Below the pieces are notes generated by a model. The model worked only from the letters and a program-made list of their open reading frames with translations. It was not told the origin of the DNA and searched no databases. A stretch of 23,819 bases of DNA from CAYLNM01 sp964385045 (GTDB taxonomy: Bacteria > Planctomycetota > Phycisphaerae > Phycisphaerales > SM1A02), in the NCBI GenBank assembly GCA_964385045.1, contig CAYLNM010000059.1, positions 1 through 23,819 on the forward strand, written 5' to 3'. Numbering within the stretch: position 1 is the stretch's first letter; every line of letters starts with the position of its first letter. The position numbers and the translations under genes were made by a program. Shown one piece after another: positions 1 to 8,306 of this stretch.

Positions 1-153
1 CTGCGGGGCACTGGTATCGGCGGTGAGCGGCTCGCAGCGCGGCGCTACCAGGGCCAGGTCGGAGAGGCCCATGTTGTGCATGGCACGGGCGGTGCCGCCG
101 ATGTTGCCGGGATGGCTGGTGCCGATCAGGACGATGCGGATGCGCTCGAGCAT
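1..153 (-). CDS. trmJ: TrmJ/LasT-family tRNA 2'-O-methyltransferase, N-terminal fragment
   Basis: Only the first 51 codons are in the window; the gene continues past the left edge. The translated start, MLERIRIVLIGTSHPGN followed by IGGTARAMHNMGLSDLALV, matches the N-terminal block of SpoU/SPOUT methyltransferases of the TrmJ/LasT type, where PGNIG-ARAM and the following hydrophobic strand form the start of the knotted Rossmann-like fold. Family members methylate the 2'-O of tRNA position 32 from S-adenosylmethionine in the cytoplasm. The S-adenosylmethionine-binding knot lies in the missing C-terminal half, so TrmJ versus another TrmH-superfamily member cannot be settled here. The ATG at 151-153 is the only sensible start. 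Ahead of it lies a weak AGG-rich stretch and a 435-bp gap. Confidence 0.75.
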   Translation of the reverse strand, partial: MLERIRIVLIGTSHPGNIGGTARAMHNMGLSDLALVAPRCEPLTADTSAPQ

Positions 154-398
154 GGTGGGCCTGTAGATCCGGGACGGGTAGGCGGGCGGACGCTCATGGC
201 TCCACGGGGTCTCGGATCCCGTCCGGGCCCTCCGCCGTCGATCGATTGGGCATCGTACCCCGCCGCCGGGTGAGCTCGCGAACGGGCCGGCCGAGCGCGG
301 CGGGGGGATCGCGGCCATCGCGATCGGCGGTGCCGGAGCCCGCGGCGCGTCGCGTGCGATTCGCGGCGAGCCCCGTGCAGGTTCCCGGCCGGGCCGTC

Positions 399-460
399 GG
401 AGCCGGACGAGCGCGACGGCCGGGCCATGGGAGCCGGACGAGCGCGACGGCCGGGCCATG
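399..460. repeat. Perfect 31-bp tandem duplication
   Basis: The 31-bp unit starting GGAGCCGGACGAGCG and ending GGGCCATG occurs twice head to tail, at 399-429 and 430-460, without mismatch. A degenerate third stretch (GGCGAGCGCGACC) follows shortly after. It lies in non-coding sequence and looks like a recent slippage or duplication event. Confidence 0.85.
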
Positions 461-522
461 GGTGGGCGAGCCCGACCGCCGGGGCGAGCGCGACCACCGA
501 TCCGGCTGGCGGGGCCGCCAGG

Positions 523-548
523 TGGAACGTGGACGTGGAACGTGGACG
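523..548. repeat. Perfect 13-bp tandem duplication
   Basis: TGGAACGTGGACG occurs twice in direct succession (523-535 and 536-548). The unit is itself made of two similar halves (TGGAACG and TGGACG). It is non-coding and sits close to the end of the gene at 589. Confidence 0.85.
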
Positions 549-588
549 CGGGCGCCGGCGTGGTGCCCCGCTCCTCCCCCGTCGCCGC

Positions 589-2607
589 TCAGCGACCCTC
601 GGGACGGTGCAGCCGCTGGCTGAACCAGCCGCGGTGGCCGTCGATCTCGAGCTCGGCCAGCAGATGCAGGTGCAGATGGCTGCGGTGCAGGTCGCTCACC
701 GCCAGCGGGTCGTCGGTGAAGACGTGGCCCTGGGGCCGACGCGACGGATCGATCGCCGCGTCCGGGCAGGCCAGGGCGAGCAGCTCGGCGTGGGTGAAGG
801 CCCAGTCGGCGACCAGCGGCAGGTCGCGGACGCTGGCCACGCCGCCGAGGACGTGGAGCGTGCCGTCGGCGTCGACCGCCAGCTCGACGTCGGGGTGCGC
901 GGGGGATCGGGCGGCCAGCGGGCGCAGGCCCTCGACGTGGCGGGCGTAGGTCGGCCGCGCGGGCGCGGTACCGCGGCCGCAGACGCGGTCGGCCGGCGGG
1001 ACGATGCGGGCGAGCGGCGCGAGCTCGTCGTCCGCCGCGTCCGGGCGGGACCCGTTCCGCCGGCGGCTCGCGTCGGACGGCGCCGGCGTGATCTCGAGCG
1101 GCGCGGACACGAAGGGCAGGCCCGGCGAGGCGCCGCGCTCGTCGGCGAAGCCGCTGCCGAGGACGGCACCGAGCGGGGCGTCGTGACCCGGGGCCGTGAC
1201 GGGCGGGGCGCCGTCGATGGATCGGGGCGGCAGGGCGAGGCCCGCCTCGCGGCGCGGGTCACGAGCGGCGGCATCGGGGCTCGAGCCGCCGGCGGAGGAC
1301 GGCGGAGGGGACGCGTCCGCCCCGTGATCACGGCCTGCGCCGCCCCGCACGAGCTCGCTCAGCCGGACCGGATCGGCGTCCTCGGCCCCGCTGCGGACGA
1401 TCGCGACGGGCATGCCGCCGGGCGTGATGCGGGGCACGCAGCAGCGAAGCTCGACCGTCGCCGACAGTCGCTCACGGGTGATGCGGTCGAGCTGCTCGAC
1501 GATCGACGCGGCCTGCGCCGGGGGGACCCCGACGACCGCGAGGCCGAGCCGCGGTCGCGGGCGGCCCGACTCGTCGGCGGCCGCGATGGTGCCGCGGGCG
1601 ACCTCCCACGCACTGGCCACCGCCACCGGATCGCCGCCGGTGAGGATCGTCACGCGATCGGGCTCGGTGGCCGCGAGGACCGGCGAGGGCACGTCCGAGG
1701 AGGGGCGGAGGAACCAACGGCGAACACCGCGCCGCAGCGCGGTGATCGACTCGGCGAGGCTCGCGGCGTCCGGCGGCTCCGGGGCCGGGCCGTGGAGCTC
1801 GAGCTCCGCCACTCCGCCTTCGCAGCGAAGCAGGCCGGCGGCCCGGTCGGGTCCGGCGATCGCCCGCACCGAGGGAACGAGCCACGCCGACGCGCGGATC
1901 GGCAGGTGGCCGAGGACCAGCAGCTCGAGCTCGAGCGGTGCCGCGTCCTCGACGGGACGCCGGCGGGCGGCGCCGGTCCGGGGCCGCGGGCCGCCGAGCA
2001 GGGCGTCCGCGGCCGCGGCCGACGACGGGAAGCTCGTCACCGTCACGGCCGGCGGCGCCGGTGGCGCCGGCGCGGGGAGCCGTCCGCCGTGCGGCCGTGT
2101 CGGGCCGGGCGGCACGAGCGTGCCGAAGACGGGGGCGGCGGCGTCGCCCGCCCGCGGGGGTGCGGATCCGGCGGCAGCGCCGGCGGCGGCGCGGTGGGCC
2201 GCGAAGGCGCGGGCCGCCTCGCCGAAGCTCCCGGCGGCTGCCGCCGCGGCCGCGGCCGCGGCAAGGTCGTCGTCGTTCGTCGCGGGCTTCCCGGGCGTCG
2301 CGGAGGCCGCATGCGTCGCGGCGGTCGCGATCGGCTCGCCCGCGGCCCGCATCACGGGGGCGGTGGAGGCCGCGACGTCGACGGCGCCGGCCACGTCATC
2401 CGCCGTGCGCTCGTCCCGGCGCCCGGTCGCGCCGGCCGTGTCGACGGTGTGGGCTCGGGCCCGCGAGTCCGCGCCCTCCGGCGAGGCGTCCGCGGTCTCG
2501 GCCTCGGCGGTCACCCGGTCCTCGGTCCACGCGTCCGGATCCTCCGACCCGCCGCCGGGCAGGAAGATCGAGGCGAGGGCGTCGTAGGGGTCGACCGACT
2601 TCTTCAT
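589..2607 (-). CDS. Large low-complexity protein, possibly with a degenerate MinD/FlhG-like fold; partner of ParA-CBM48
   Basis: A 672-residue protein I do not recognise with certainty. The start MKKSVDPYDALASIFLP is chosen because its ATG (2605-2607) overlaps the stop of the parA-like gene as ATGA, which implies translational coupling. The first ~260 residues are acidic then Ala/Pro-rich and include a run of about ten alanines. A folded middle section follows, beginning ELELLVLGHLPIRASAWLVP and continuing through DRVTILTGGDPVAVASAWEV and LGLAVVGVPPAQAASIVEQL. The strand-helix order resembles the C-terminal half of MinD/FlhG/ParA ATPases, but no Walker A is present, so this is tentative. After another disordered stretch, a conserved-looking C-terminal segment (HPDVELAVDADGTLHVLGG) contains a histidine-rich end (HRSHLHLHLL). 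It probably works with the ParA protein encoded just upstream. Confidence 0.7.
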   Translation of the reverse strand: MKKSVDPYDALASIFLPGGGSEDPDAWTEDRVTAEAETADASPEGADSRARAHTVDTAGATGRRDERTADDVAGAVDVAASTAPVMRAAGEPIATAATHAASATPGKPATNDDDLAAAAAAAAAAGSFGEAARAFAAHRAAAGAAAGSAPPRAGDAAAPVFGTLVPPGPTRPHGGRLPAPAPPAPPAVTVTSFPSSAAAADALLGGPRPRTGAARRRPVEDAAPLELELLVLGHLPIRASAWLVPSVRAIAGPDRAAGLLRCEGGVAELELHGPAPEPPDAASLAESITALRRGVRRWFLRPSSDVPSPVLAATEPDRVTILTGGDPVAVASAWEVARGTIAAADESGRPRPRLGLAVVGVPPAQAASIVEQLDRITRERLSATVELRCCVPRITPGGMPVAIVRSGAEDADPVRLSELVRGGAGRDHGADASPPPSSAGGSSPDAAARDPRREAGLALPPRSIDGAPPVTAPGHDAPLGAVLGSGFADERGASPGLPFVSAPLEITPAPSDASRRRNGSRPDAADDELAPLARIVPPADRVCGRGTAPARPTYARHVEGLRPLAARSPAHPDVELAVDADGTLHVLGGVASVRDLPLVADWAFTHAELLALACPDAAIDPSRRPQGHVFTDDPLAVSDLHRSHLHLHLLAELEIDGHRGWFSQRLHRPEGR

Positions 2608-4181
2608 CCCCCGACGTCCGCCGTGACGTGGACCTCGACGAGGCTGTGCGTCTCGCCCTGGGCGCCGTGCACGCGGTGCTCGTTCCACGCGTCGGGCTCC
2701 CACCGGCCGTCGACGACCAGGCGGTAGCGATGCCGTCCCGGCGGCACGTGCACCAGCACCTCCAGCACGCCCGCCTCGGGGTTCGGAAGCATCACGTGGC
2801 GGGTGGGCGACCAGTTGTTGAAGTCGCCGGCGACCGCGACGTGACGCCCGCGATCGATCGGCTGGGCGAAGAGCACGCCGCGGCTCGTGATCGTGACGCC
2901 GTAGCGAGTCGCCGGATCGTCGCTGCCGCCGTCCTCGCCGCGGACGCGGTAGCCGGCGCGGGGCGAGTCGATGCGGGTGGGACGCCCGGGTCGCCGGTCG
3001 ACCGGCTCGCGGGGATCGCGGGGATCGCGGGGCTCAGTCGGCCGATCGTCGCGCCCGGGGCCGGCGCCGCGGCGCTCGCCCGGCCGGCCGCCGGGGGCCG
3101 CGTCCACGCCGGGCCGTCGCGGCACGTCGTGCCCCGGGGCCGAGCGGACCGGCTCGGGGCGGCCGGGGGCGGGAACGTCGGGACCGCCGGGCGGGCCCGG
3201 CACGGCGGCCGGGGCGGAGGCGGGACGCGGGCCGGGCGCGGCGTCGGTGCCGGGCCGCACCGGTCCACCGGTGCGCCGTCGCATGATCTCGAGGACCTCG
3301 CGGGCGCGGTCGCCGCTGCGGCCGCCGGGCATGGTCGCGGGGGCGCCGATCGGCGGCCGCGGGGCGGGCGGCGCCGCGCCGGCCTGCACCTCGACGGTGG
3401 CGGTGGGCGAGGCGTGCTCCTCGAGCCAGTCGGCGAGGAGCTCGTAGTCGTGCCGGGCCGAGCTCTCGGGGGCGTACTCGGTGATCGGCATGCCGAGGGC
3501 CGCCGCCTCGCGGAGCGACTCGTGGTAGCGGATCTCGATCGGGAGCAGGAACTCGGGGAACGCCCGCTTCATCTCGACGAGGATGTCCCCGGAGAGCCGC
3601 GAGTCCGGCCGGTGCAGCGTCGGCAGCATGTGGCAGGCGATCGGCCGCCGGATGCGGTCGATGACGCTCCGGATGGCGGACCACTGCATGCGGGCGCCGC
3701 GGAAGGCGTAGTAGCTCGTCTCCACCGGCACCAGCACCTCGCGGGTCGCGCGGAGGACGCTGTAGGTGAGCAGGTTGAGCGTCGGCGGGCAGTCCACGAG
3801 GCAGAGATCGTGCCCGGGTGCGAACTGCTCGAGCACCGACTGCAGCCGCAGGTCGCGGTCGGGCATGGACGCCAGCGGCCCGTCCGGGGCGTCGAGCCCG
3901 GCGAGGCTGACGCTGCTCGGCAGCAGTTCGAGGTCCCGCGAGACCCGCCACAGGTAGCGGCCCGGATCGAAGCCCTCGTCCAGCCGGGCGGTCAGGGCCT
4001 CGGCGACCCCCTGCTCGATCCGCTCCAGCGGCACGCCGAGCCCCAGAGCGCAGTGCGACTGGGGATCCAGGTCCACCAGCAGCGTCCGCAGGCCCCTCCG
4101 GGCGAAGACGGCCGCGAGGCTGACCGCGGTCGTGGTCTTTCCGCAGCCGCCCTTCTGGTTCACGATCGCGATGATGCGCAC
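2604..4181 (-). CDS. ParA-family ATPase fused to a C-terminal CBM48/AMPK-beta-like glycogen-binding domain
   Basis: A 525-residue protein. The GTG start at 4179-4181 is preceded by GAGGTGG and begins immediately before the ATPase core; the longer ORF upstream is arginine-rich shadow. Residues 1-~250 are a ParA ATPase: deviant Walker A KGGCGKTTT (signature Lys10, Lys15), Walker A' DLDPQ (37-41), the LVDCPPTLNLLT strand, and the VPVETSYYAFRGA segment typical of ParA/Soj. A Pro/Arg/Gly-rich linker follows. Residues ~427-525 form an E-set carbohydrate-binding domain of the AMPK-beta/CBM48 type, with VAVAGDFNNWSPT (Trp457) and HRYRLVVDGRWEPD (Trp494) at the usual glycan-binding positions. ParA proteins position plasmids, chromosomes or protein cargos through ATP-dependent nucleoid binding. 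The fused domain suggests a polysaccharide cargo such as glycogen, which is inference. Its TGA overlaps the next gene's ATG. Confidence 0.88.
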   Translation of the reverse strand: MRIIAIVNQKGGCGKTTTAVSLAAVFARRGLRTLLVDLDPQSHCALGLGVPLERIEQGVAEALTARLDEGFDPGRYLWRVSRDLELLPSSVSLAGLDAPDGPLASMPDRDLRLQSVLEQFAPGHDLCLVDCPPTLNLLTYSVLRATREVLVPVETSYYAFRGARMQWSAIRSVIDRIRRPIACHMLPTLHRPDSRLSGDILVEMKRAFPEFLLPIEIRYHESLREAAALGMPITEYAPESSARHDYELLADWLEEHASPTATVEVQAGAAPPAPRPPIGAPATMPGGRSGDRAREVLEIMRRRTGGPVRPGTDAAPGPRPASAPAAVPGPPGGPDVPAPGRPEPVRSAPGHDVPRRPGVDAAPGGRPGERRGAGPGRDDRPTEPRDPRDPREPVDRRPGRPTRIDSPRAGYRVRGEDGGSDDPATRYGVTITSRGVLFAQPIDRGRHVAVAGDFNNWSPTRHVMLPNPEAGVLEVLVHVPPGRHRYRLVVDGRWEPDAWNEHRVHGAQGETHSLVEVHVTADVGG

Positions 4182-4252
4182 GACCCACCTCGTCTCGAGT
4201 TCCGCGCACCGCTCGGACGCCTTCCGAGCGCGGCGCAGCCCACCAGTGCGGG

Positions 4253-5925
4253 TTATCGGGAGTCGGGGCTCGCTCGCTTGAATCCCCCGGACGGTGCCTC
4301 GGGAACCTGTCCGGGCCCCGTGGCCGCACGAGCACGACCCACGCCCCCCACGATCCCGGCCCGAGCTCCGGACGACCGCGCGGGCCCTCGTCCGGCGGGC
4401 TCGTCCGCGGTCCGGTGCGGGCGAGCAGCGGCTCGGCCTCGGCCACGCCGGGATGAGCCCGGACCCACGCGGGTCCGTCCACCGGTGTCGGCCCCAGCGT
4501 CGCATGAGCCACGAGGAAGGGCCGCCCTTCCGCGACGAGCTCGCCGAATCGCCACGGCGGTTCGGCCGGTACCTGCCCGAGCCGCAGCGGAAGCGAGGTC
4601 CCGGCGGAGCCGAGGGCGACGACGCGCAGTCCCTGCGCGGCCGCCACCCGGTTCGCCGCCCGCGCGACCTCCGCGATCGCGTCACCGGCGGCCGCCGGCA
4701 CGCCGTGCGTGGGCCGCCGGTGGTGCACCGCGAGCAGCGCGAGCACCGTGGCCGCGGCCACCGCGACCGCCCACGGGGCCCGCGGATGGACGGCCCGATC
4801 GCCGCGGACGAGCCACCACGCGGCGGCCATCGCGGCCGCGGGCAGGCACGGCGCGAGGTAGTCCGCCCGCTTCCCGGCCGACAGGGTGAAGACGAGCAGC
4901 GTGCCGACCACGAGGGCGAGGGCCAGGCGGGGTACAACGACGTCGGCCGGCCGGCGACCCCGCGGCCGCGTCGAGAGCGACGGACGCAGCGCCAGCGCCG
5001 CGGCGAGCACGAGGGGCAGGCTCCACGGCAGGAAGCGGACGATCAGGTAGGTCGGCATGTACCCCGCGGTCGCCAGCAGCCGGGACGGTCCGTCGCCGCC
5101 GGCCTCGACCAGCTCCCCGGTGACGCGGTCGAGCACCTCGGCGCCGAGCAGGCCCTCGGTGACCCACGCCGGGTCGCTGGCGTGCGCCCAGGCGAGCCAC
5201 GCCGCGGGCGGCCCGAGGGCGGCGGCGAGGACGCCCGGGGCGAGGAGCCGGCGACCGACTGCTCGTCCGGACGCTCCCGCCCAGAGCAGCCCCAGCCCCA
5301 GCCCCGGCACGAGGACGAGGACGGCGGGCCCCTTGGCGAGCCCGGCGATCGCGACCCCGGCGGCGGCCCACCACGCGGCCGGGCGACCGGCCCCGGCCCC
5401 GGCCCCGGCGATGCCCGACGGGTCGCGGGCCGCCCGCACCACCGCGTCCGTCACCGCCAGCCACGCCAGGGTGACGCCCGCGGTGAGCAGCATGTCCGGC
5501 CGCGCGAGGGCGGCGTTCTTGGCCGCGATGAAGGACGCGATCCACGCGGTGGCGGCGACGGCGCCGACGTGCCCGCCCGAGCGCGGCCACCACCGCCCGC
5601 CCGCGACGACGAGCCCGACCGCGACCGCGACCGCGGCGGCCACGTCGGGCCAGCGGTGGACCAGCCACGACTCGGGGCCGAACGCGGCGACGGCGGGGGC
5701 GACGAGCCAGGGGTGCAGCGGCGGCTTGGTCGCGGGCAGCCCCGCCTCGTCGCGGGGCAGGGCGAGCGGCCCGCCCCCCGCGACGTCCACCGCGTAGGCC
5801 ATCGTCCGCGGCTGGGCGTGCCCCCAGCCGTCGTCGGGCGCGGTCGTGGCGACGAGCAGCCACGCGAGGACCGCCGCGGCGGCCACGAGGACGTCCCGGC
5901 GGCGGAGCCGTCGGCCGCGGCTCAC
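4253..5925 (-). CDS. ArnT/PMT-type membrane glycosyltransferase, 3' end unclear
   Basis: A multi-spanning GT-C glycosyltransferase (dolichyl-phosphate-mannose mannosyltransferase/ArnT superfamily), expected to transfer a sugar from a polyprenyl-phosphate donor at the periplasmic face. The GTG start (5923-5925) overlaps the aroB stop as GTGA. Features: first TM at residues ~11-30; loop with PATKPPLHPWLVAP; FIAAKNAALARPDMLLTAG; GLAKGPAVLVLVPG; and LSAGKRADYLAPCLPAAAMA (KRADYL at 352-357), a hallmark of ArnT-like enzymes. The Asp-Glu pair usual in the first periplasmic loop is not apparent (GHAQPRTMAY here). Family similarity fades near residue 540 (AWVVLVRP), but this frame has no stop until 3034, deep inside parA. 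The end given, TAA at 4253-4255, belongs to another frame, so either a frameshift or a lost stop is present. Confidence 0.75.
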
Positions 5926-7046
5926 GTCGCCCCGACCGCCGCCCAGGCCGCCCGCACCTCGTCCTCGTCCGCGTCGTCGACGACGGTGCACGTGCCGGGG
6001 GGCCCCGCGAGCACGAGGCGGAGGCGCCCGCCGGCGACCTTCTTGTCGTCGCGCATCGCGGCGAGGAGGCGATCGACGGGCAGCGCGGCCGGCAGCCGCA
6101 CCGGCAGGCCGAGCGACTCGAGCCGCTCCACGAGGTGGTCCACGTCCGCCGCCGCGAGCCGTCCGCGACCGGCCGCGAGCCGGGCCGCGGCCACGAGGCC
6201 GATCGCGACCGCCTCGCCGTGCCGGACCTCGCCGCCGGCGAGCGCCTCGATCGCGTGGCCGAAGGTGTGACCGAGGTTCAGGTGCGCCCGCACGCCCGCC
6301 TCGCGCTCGTCCGCGGCGACGGTCGCGACCTTGACGCGGGCGGCCGCGGCCACCAGCCGCCCGCACGCGGCCGGATCGGCGGCGAGGATCGCCTCGCGGT
6401 CGCGCTCGATCGCCGCGAGCAGCGCCGGGGCCGCGATCATCCCGTGCTTGACGCACTCGGCGAGTCCGCACCGCAGCTCGCGGGGCTCGAGCGTGGCGAG
6501 CACCTCCGGGTCGGACACGACCGCGAGCGGCTGCCAGAACGCGCCGATCATGTTCTTGCGCAGCCCCCCGTCGGCCCGCGGCAGGTTGACGCCGGTCTTG
6601 CCGCCGATCGCGGCGTCGACCATCGCCAGCAGCGTGGTGGGCACCTGCACGACGGGCACCCCCCGCCGCCACGTCGCGGCCGCGAACCCGGCGACGTCCC
6701 CGGTGATGCCGCCGCCGATCGCGAGCACCGGCGTCGACCGCTCGACCTGCGCCGTCGCCATCGAGGCGTGGAGCCGGGTCACCGTCTCCGGCCGCTTCTC
6801 GGCCTCGCGGGCGACGACGGTGGCGGCCCCGGGATCGTTCGTCGCGACGCCGGCCGCCGCGAGCCCGTCCGCCACCGTCCGCGCGTGCGAGCCCACGAGC
6901 CGCTCGTCCACCACGAGGAACGCGCGGCCCGCCTCGGCCAGCTCGGGCACGAGCTCCGCCACGCGCCCGGCGAGGCCGCGGCCGACGTGGATCCGGCAGG
7001 TGCCGGCGGCGTGCCGCAGCTCCAGGGTCTCGACGTGGTCGCTCAC
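5922..7046 (-). CDS. aroB: 3-dehydroquinate synthase
   Basis: A complete 374-residue AroB, close to the usual length. It converts DAHP to 3-dehydroquinate, the second step of the shikimate pathway, in the cytoplasm, using NAD and a divalent metal. Diagnostic motifs are all present: GGGITGDVAGFAAATWRRG (residues 111-129, NAD binding), QVPTTLLAMVDAAIGGKTGVN (134-154), KNMIGAFWQP (164-173), GLAECVKHG (Glu197), LNLGHTFGHAIE (His260) and RHGEAVAIGL (His277). Glu197, His260 and His277 correspond to the metal ligands of the family. The ATG overlaps the stop of the membrane-protein gene upstream (ATGA), and its own TGA overlaps the glycosyltransferase GTG, so the three are probably co-translated. No other shikimate gene is nearby. 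Confidence 0.97.
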   Translation of the reverse strand: MSDHVETLELRHAAGTCRIHVGRGLAGRVAELVPELAEAGRAFLVVDERLVGSHARTVADGLAAAGVATNDPGAATVVAREAEKRPETVTRLHASMATAQVERSTPVLAIGGGITGDVAGFAAATWRRGVPVVQVPTTLLAMVDAAIGGKTGVNLPRADGGLRKNMIGAFWQPLAVVSDPEVLATLEPRELRCGLAECVKHGMIAAPALLAAIERDREAILAADPAACGRLVAAAARVKVATVAADEREAGVRAHLNLGHTFGHAIEALAGGEVRHGEAVAIGLVAAARLAAGRGRLAAADVDHLVERLESLGLPVRLPAALPVDRLLAAMRDDKKVAGGRLRLVLAGPPGTCTVVDDADEDEVRAAWAAVGAT

Positions 7047-8161
7047 CGGCTCGCGCTCCCGTCGGGCCCGTCCGCCTCGGCCGGCCCGTCCCCCTGATCC
7101 GCCTCGTCCGCCCCGCGCCCGAGGCCCGACGGCTCCGGCGGCGGCTCCGCATCGTCGGCCGCCGCCTCCGCCCGGAGTCGGGCCAGCGCCGCGGCGGGGT
7201 CGGCGGGAAGGCTAGCGGGGCGCGGTTCGGCGTGGGGCGCGGCGCCGCCGCCCGGCGATCCGGCCCCGGGGCTGCGGTGCCGTCGGTCCCGGCGTTCGCG
7301 GCGGACCGCCAGCACTGCCGCCGGCGCCGCCCCCCCCGCACCGCGACGCGGCCGCGCGAGCCGCCGGGCCACGAGCATCACCCCCGCCGCGAGCACCAGC
7401 AGCCCGGTGAGGAGGCCGATCCGCGTGCCGAGCCCCGAGTCGCGGGCGACCCCCTCGACCGCGATCCGGTGCGGCGCGGCCACGACGAGGGGATACCGCC
7501 GCCGCGTGCCGTCCCGCGCCTCGGCCGCCAGGACGCGCACGAACCAGCCCTCGACCCGGACGCGGCGACCCGGCGGCACCGCCGGCCCGTCCGGCACCAG
7601 GACCGCGACCGCCCCCGACGCATCGCGGACGAACCACTCCTCGACGCCGGGTCCCGCCGCCGGCCGCGGCGCCGCCTGCTCGAGCCGCCCCGCCACCACC
7701 GTCGCCCGCCCCCGGAAGGCGTCGGGCGTCTCCAGGACCCGGGGGTCGAGCGGCACCGGTCGCTCGGGGCCGATGGACGCGCTCGCCCCGCCGGCCTCGA
7801 CGCCCCCCACCCCGCCGGTCGCAGAATCCTCGTCCACGCGTTCGCCCGCCGAACCGGCCGCCCCCGCCGCCACCCGCCGGGCGTGCTCGAGCATGACCGC
7901 CACCGGCTCCCCCAGCCGGTCCGTCCCGTCGTCGGCGGCGGCGAGCACGATGCGGGCGACGCCGTCCGGCCGCGGCAGCCCTTCGGCCGAGGCCGCCGCC
8001 GCGCCGGGCCCCGGCGCCGGGGCCGACGCCCGGACCGGCTCCGGCCCCTGCCCCACGGCGAGGCGGGCGAGGTCGGGCGGCCCCGCCACCACGGCGAGCA
8101 CCAGGGCCAGGAGCCCCGCCGCCTCGCTCCGCGTCCGATCGCGAATCGTCCAAATCGGCAC
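7043..8161 (-). CDS. Bitopic membrane protein with a small beta-rich (OB-like) extracytoplasmic domain, function unknown
   Basis: About 372 residues from a GTG at 8159-8161; a GTG at 8171-8173 is an equally possible start. Both lie just before the first hydrophobic segment, and the longer ORF runs into the divergent chemoreceptor gene. Layout: N-terminal anchor (residues ~13-35), a Pro/Ala-rich stretch, a folded part with TPDAFRGRATVVAGRLEQA, EEWFVRDASGAVAVLVPDG and GRRVRVEGWFVRVL whose strand pattern resembles an OB fold, a second TM (~243-265, GLLTGLLVLAAGVMLVARRL), then an arginine-rich and acidic cytoplasmic tail of ~105 residues. I recognise no family. The stop overlaps the aroB start as ATGA, placing it first in the aroB/glycosyltransferase operon. 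Confidence 0.7.
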   Translation of the reverse strand: MPIWTIRDRTRSEAAGLLALVLAVVAGPPDLARLAVGQGPEPVRASAPAPGPGAAAASAEGLPRPDGVARIVLAAADDGTDRLGEPVAVMLEHARRVAAGAAGSAGERVDEDSATGGVGGVEAGGASASIGPERPVPLDPRVLETPDAFRGRATVVAGRLEQAAPRPAAGPGVEEWFVRDASGAVAVLVPDGPAVPPGRRVRVEGWFVRVLAAEARDGTRRRYPLVVAAPHRIAVEGVARDSGLGTRIGLLTGLLVLAAGVMLVARRLARPRRGAGGAAPAAVLAVRRERRDRRHRSPGAGSPGGGAAPHAEPRPASLPADPAAALARLRAEAAADDAEPPPEPSGLGRGADEADQGDGPAEADGPDGSASR

Positions 8162-8306
8162 AGAGCGACCCACCGCACCGCCACGCGTCCGATCGCGCTC
8201 ATGCGGTGGACCGGGGGTGTCCGGCGAACCGACGCCACGCCGGGGCAAGGAGCTCCGGCGATCGCGTCCAAGAGACCGACGCGCGCCGGGTCGGGAGGTC
8301 ACGCTC

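Larger units (their letters stand above)
154..588. other. Intergenic region with short tandem duplications
   Basis: No convincing gene. The ORFs crossing it have arginine/proline-rich translations with no recognisable motif. It must hold the upstream region of the trmJ-like gene and the 3' flank of the minus-strand gene ending at 589. It contains two perfect tandem duplications, of 31 bp and 13 bp, which are listed separately. Confidence 0.6.

Noticed and set aside
2220..2275. Alternating GCC/GCG run looking like a simple repeat or CRISPR-like element
   Set aside because: It encodes a run of about ten alanines in the 589-2607 protein; there are no spacers or repeat units.
427..4889. Long plus-strand frames opposite the ParA and partner genes
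   Set aside because: They are antisense to the ParA/CBM48 gene, whose motifs are unambiguous, and have Arg/Gly-rich translations.
4182..4937. N-terminal extension of the ParA protein by 252 residues
   Set aside because: The extension is Arg/Ser-rich and overlaps the glycosyltransferase coding region. ParA proteins start right before the KGGxGKT strand, where a GTG with a good binding site exists.
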